A DNA stretch of 53,160 bases, taken from the NCBI GenBank assembly GCA_017460885.1, contig JAFUAB010000023.1, positions 1-53,160 of the forward strand. The letters run 5' to 3'. Shown here piece by piece: positions 52,800 through 53,160 of this stretch. Position numbers and translations under genes: made by a program. Below the pieces are notes generated by a model. That model worked only from the letters and a program-made list of their open reading frames with translations. It was not told the DNA's origin and searched no databases. Within the stretch, counting starts at the first letter, position 1. Each line of letters begins with the position of its first letter. The DNA comes from Lachnospiraceae bacterium (GTDB taxonomy: Bacteria; Bacillota; Clostridia; Lachnospirales; Lachnospiraceae).

Positions 52800-53160
52800 C
52801 TATTTTATTCTCGTCGGATCAACGCCTGCTTCGGTAAGGAGCGTTTTTATCGTTTCCTTGTCTGCAGGCCTGGCCTGGATCTTAATGTAAGCATTCACGC
52901 TGATATCATCAAAGGCATCGGCGCCGACTGCGTTAAGCAGTGTCGGTGTCGCAGACTGTATGGTGATGGCAGAAAGCGATGTGCAGCCGTCAAAGGCTTC
53001 GTTGCCGATCTCCTTAACAGTCTTTGGGATCGTGATCTTCTTAAGCGATATGCAGCCTGTAAACGCACTGAAACTGATATTCTGAACTTTCTTCATCGTA
53101 ACGGAAGTAAGCGCAGTACATCCGGCAAAAGCGTCAGGATATATCTCAAAGACATTTTTG
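52800..53160 (-). CDS. C-terminal end of a second BspA-type LRR surface protein (runs off the window)
   Basis: The frame is open to the window edge, so only the last 119 residues are seen. It carries LRR_5 repeats (PDAFAGCTALTSVTM, FSAFTGCISLKKITI, NEAFDGCTSLSAITI) and the tail KIQARPADKETIKTLLTEAG ending DPTRIK. The same order and tail end the 2752-aa protein, so the two are paralogs; DNA identity is clearly lower than protein similarity. It lies 67 bp upstream of the CXXC gene. The start, length and anchor are outside the window. Confidence 0.88.
   Translation of the reverse strand, partial: KNVFEIYPDAFAGCTALTSVTMKKVQNISFSAFTGCISLKKITIPKTVKEIGNEAFDGCTSLSAITIQSATPTLLNAVGADAFDDISVNAYIKIQARPADKETIKTLLTEAGVDPTRIK

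Noticed and set aside
1-53160. CRISPR array
   Set aside because: No regularly spaced identical direct repeats of 24-37 bp and no cas-like gene were found.
1-53160. tRNA or rRNA genes
   Set aside because: The only tRNA-like T arm seen belongs to tmRNA; no rRNA segment was recognised.
40688-53160. Recent DNA duplication of the two LRR tails
   Set aside because: Protein order is conserved but the DNA differs at many sites, so the duplication is old.

Overview
The window looks like a low-to-mid GC Gram-positive chromosome of the Clostridia, most likely a Lachnospiraceae member (Butyrivibrio/Roseburia-like). This rests on the gap-pgk-tpi order, MecA, SecG, RNase Y, SmpB next to tmRNA, several lipoproteins with clear lipoboxes, strong AGGAGG ribosome sites, frequent TTG starts, and BspA-type LRR surface proteins. 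The genus is an inference; no rRNA is present.

Layout. (1) 1-6.6 kb is accessory and element-like: iteron-like repeats, a DnaB-type helicase, a PDDEXK resolvase-like protein, two unknown proteins, a surface protein divergent from a ribbon-helix-helix regulator, and a small orphan domain protein that abuts the 3' end of tmRNA. A tmRNA 3' end is a classic integration site, so this is probably the right end of an integrated element. (2) 6.6-12.6 kb is housekeeping, minus strand: ssrA, smpB, secG, then a compact class II aldolase - S1 protein - argJ - mecA group, then two small membrane proteins. (3) 12.8-15.2 kb holds two lipoproteins among short palindromic repeats. (4) 15.2-19.4 kb is the gap-pgk-tpiA glycolytic operon. 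Its spacers are full of hairpins, an internal terminator-like hairpin, a structured 126-nt element and a 156-bp inverted-repeat element. (5) 19.4-26.8 kb holds a PHP phosphatase, a metzincin-like lipoprotein, DAHP synthase (the only large plus-strand gene outside the element), xerD, an aminotransferase and rny. (6) 26.8-53.2 kb is one long minus-strand run of tightly packed genes: a truncated LRR surface protein, a three-gene thiol-redox set including a 51-aa CXXC protein that is easily missed, an ATPase-nuclease, a giant 2752-aa LRR surface protein, a papain-like peptidase with lectin-like domain, an M13 peptidase lipoprotein, an ABC exporter of three coupled genes, a subtilisin-like peptidase, and an RsbU/RsbV-like phosphatase-STAS pair.

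The most notable system is this last region: three secreted peptidases of unrelated clans, giant surface proteins, an ABC transporter, a partner-switch signalling pair and an extracytoplasmic thiol-redox relay, all co-directional with small or no gaps. I read it as a cell-surface proteolysis and surface-assembly locus; the joint function is inference. The most notable non-coding signals are two families of short hairpins with conserved cores and the structured spacers of the glycolytic operon.
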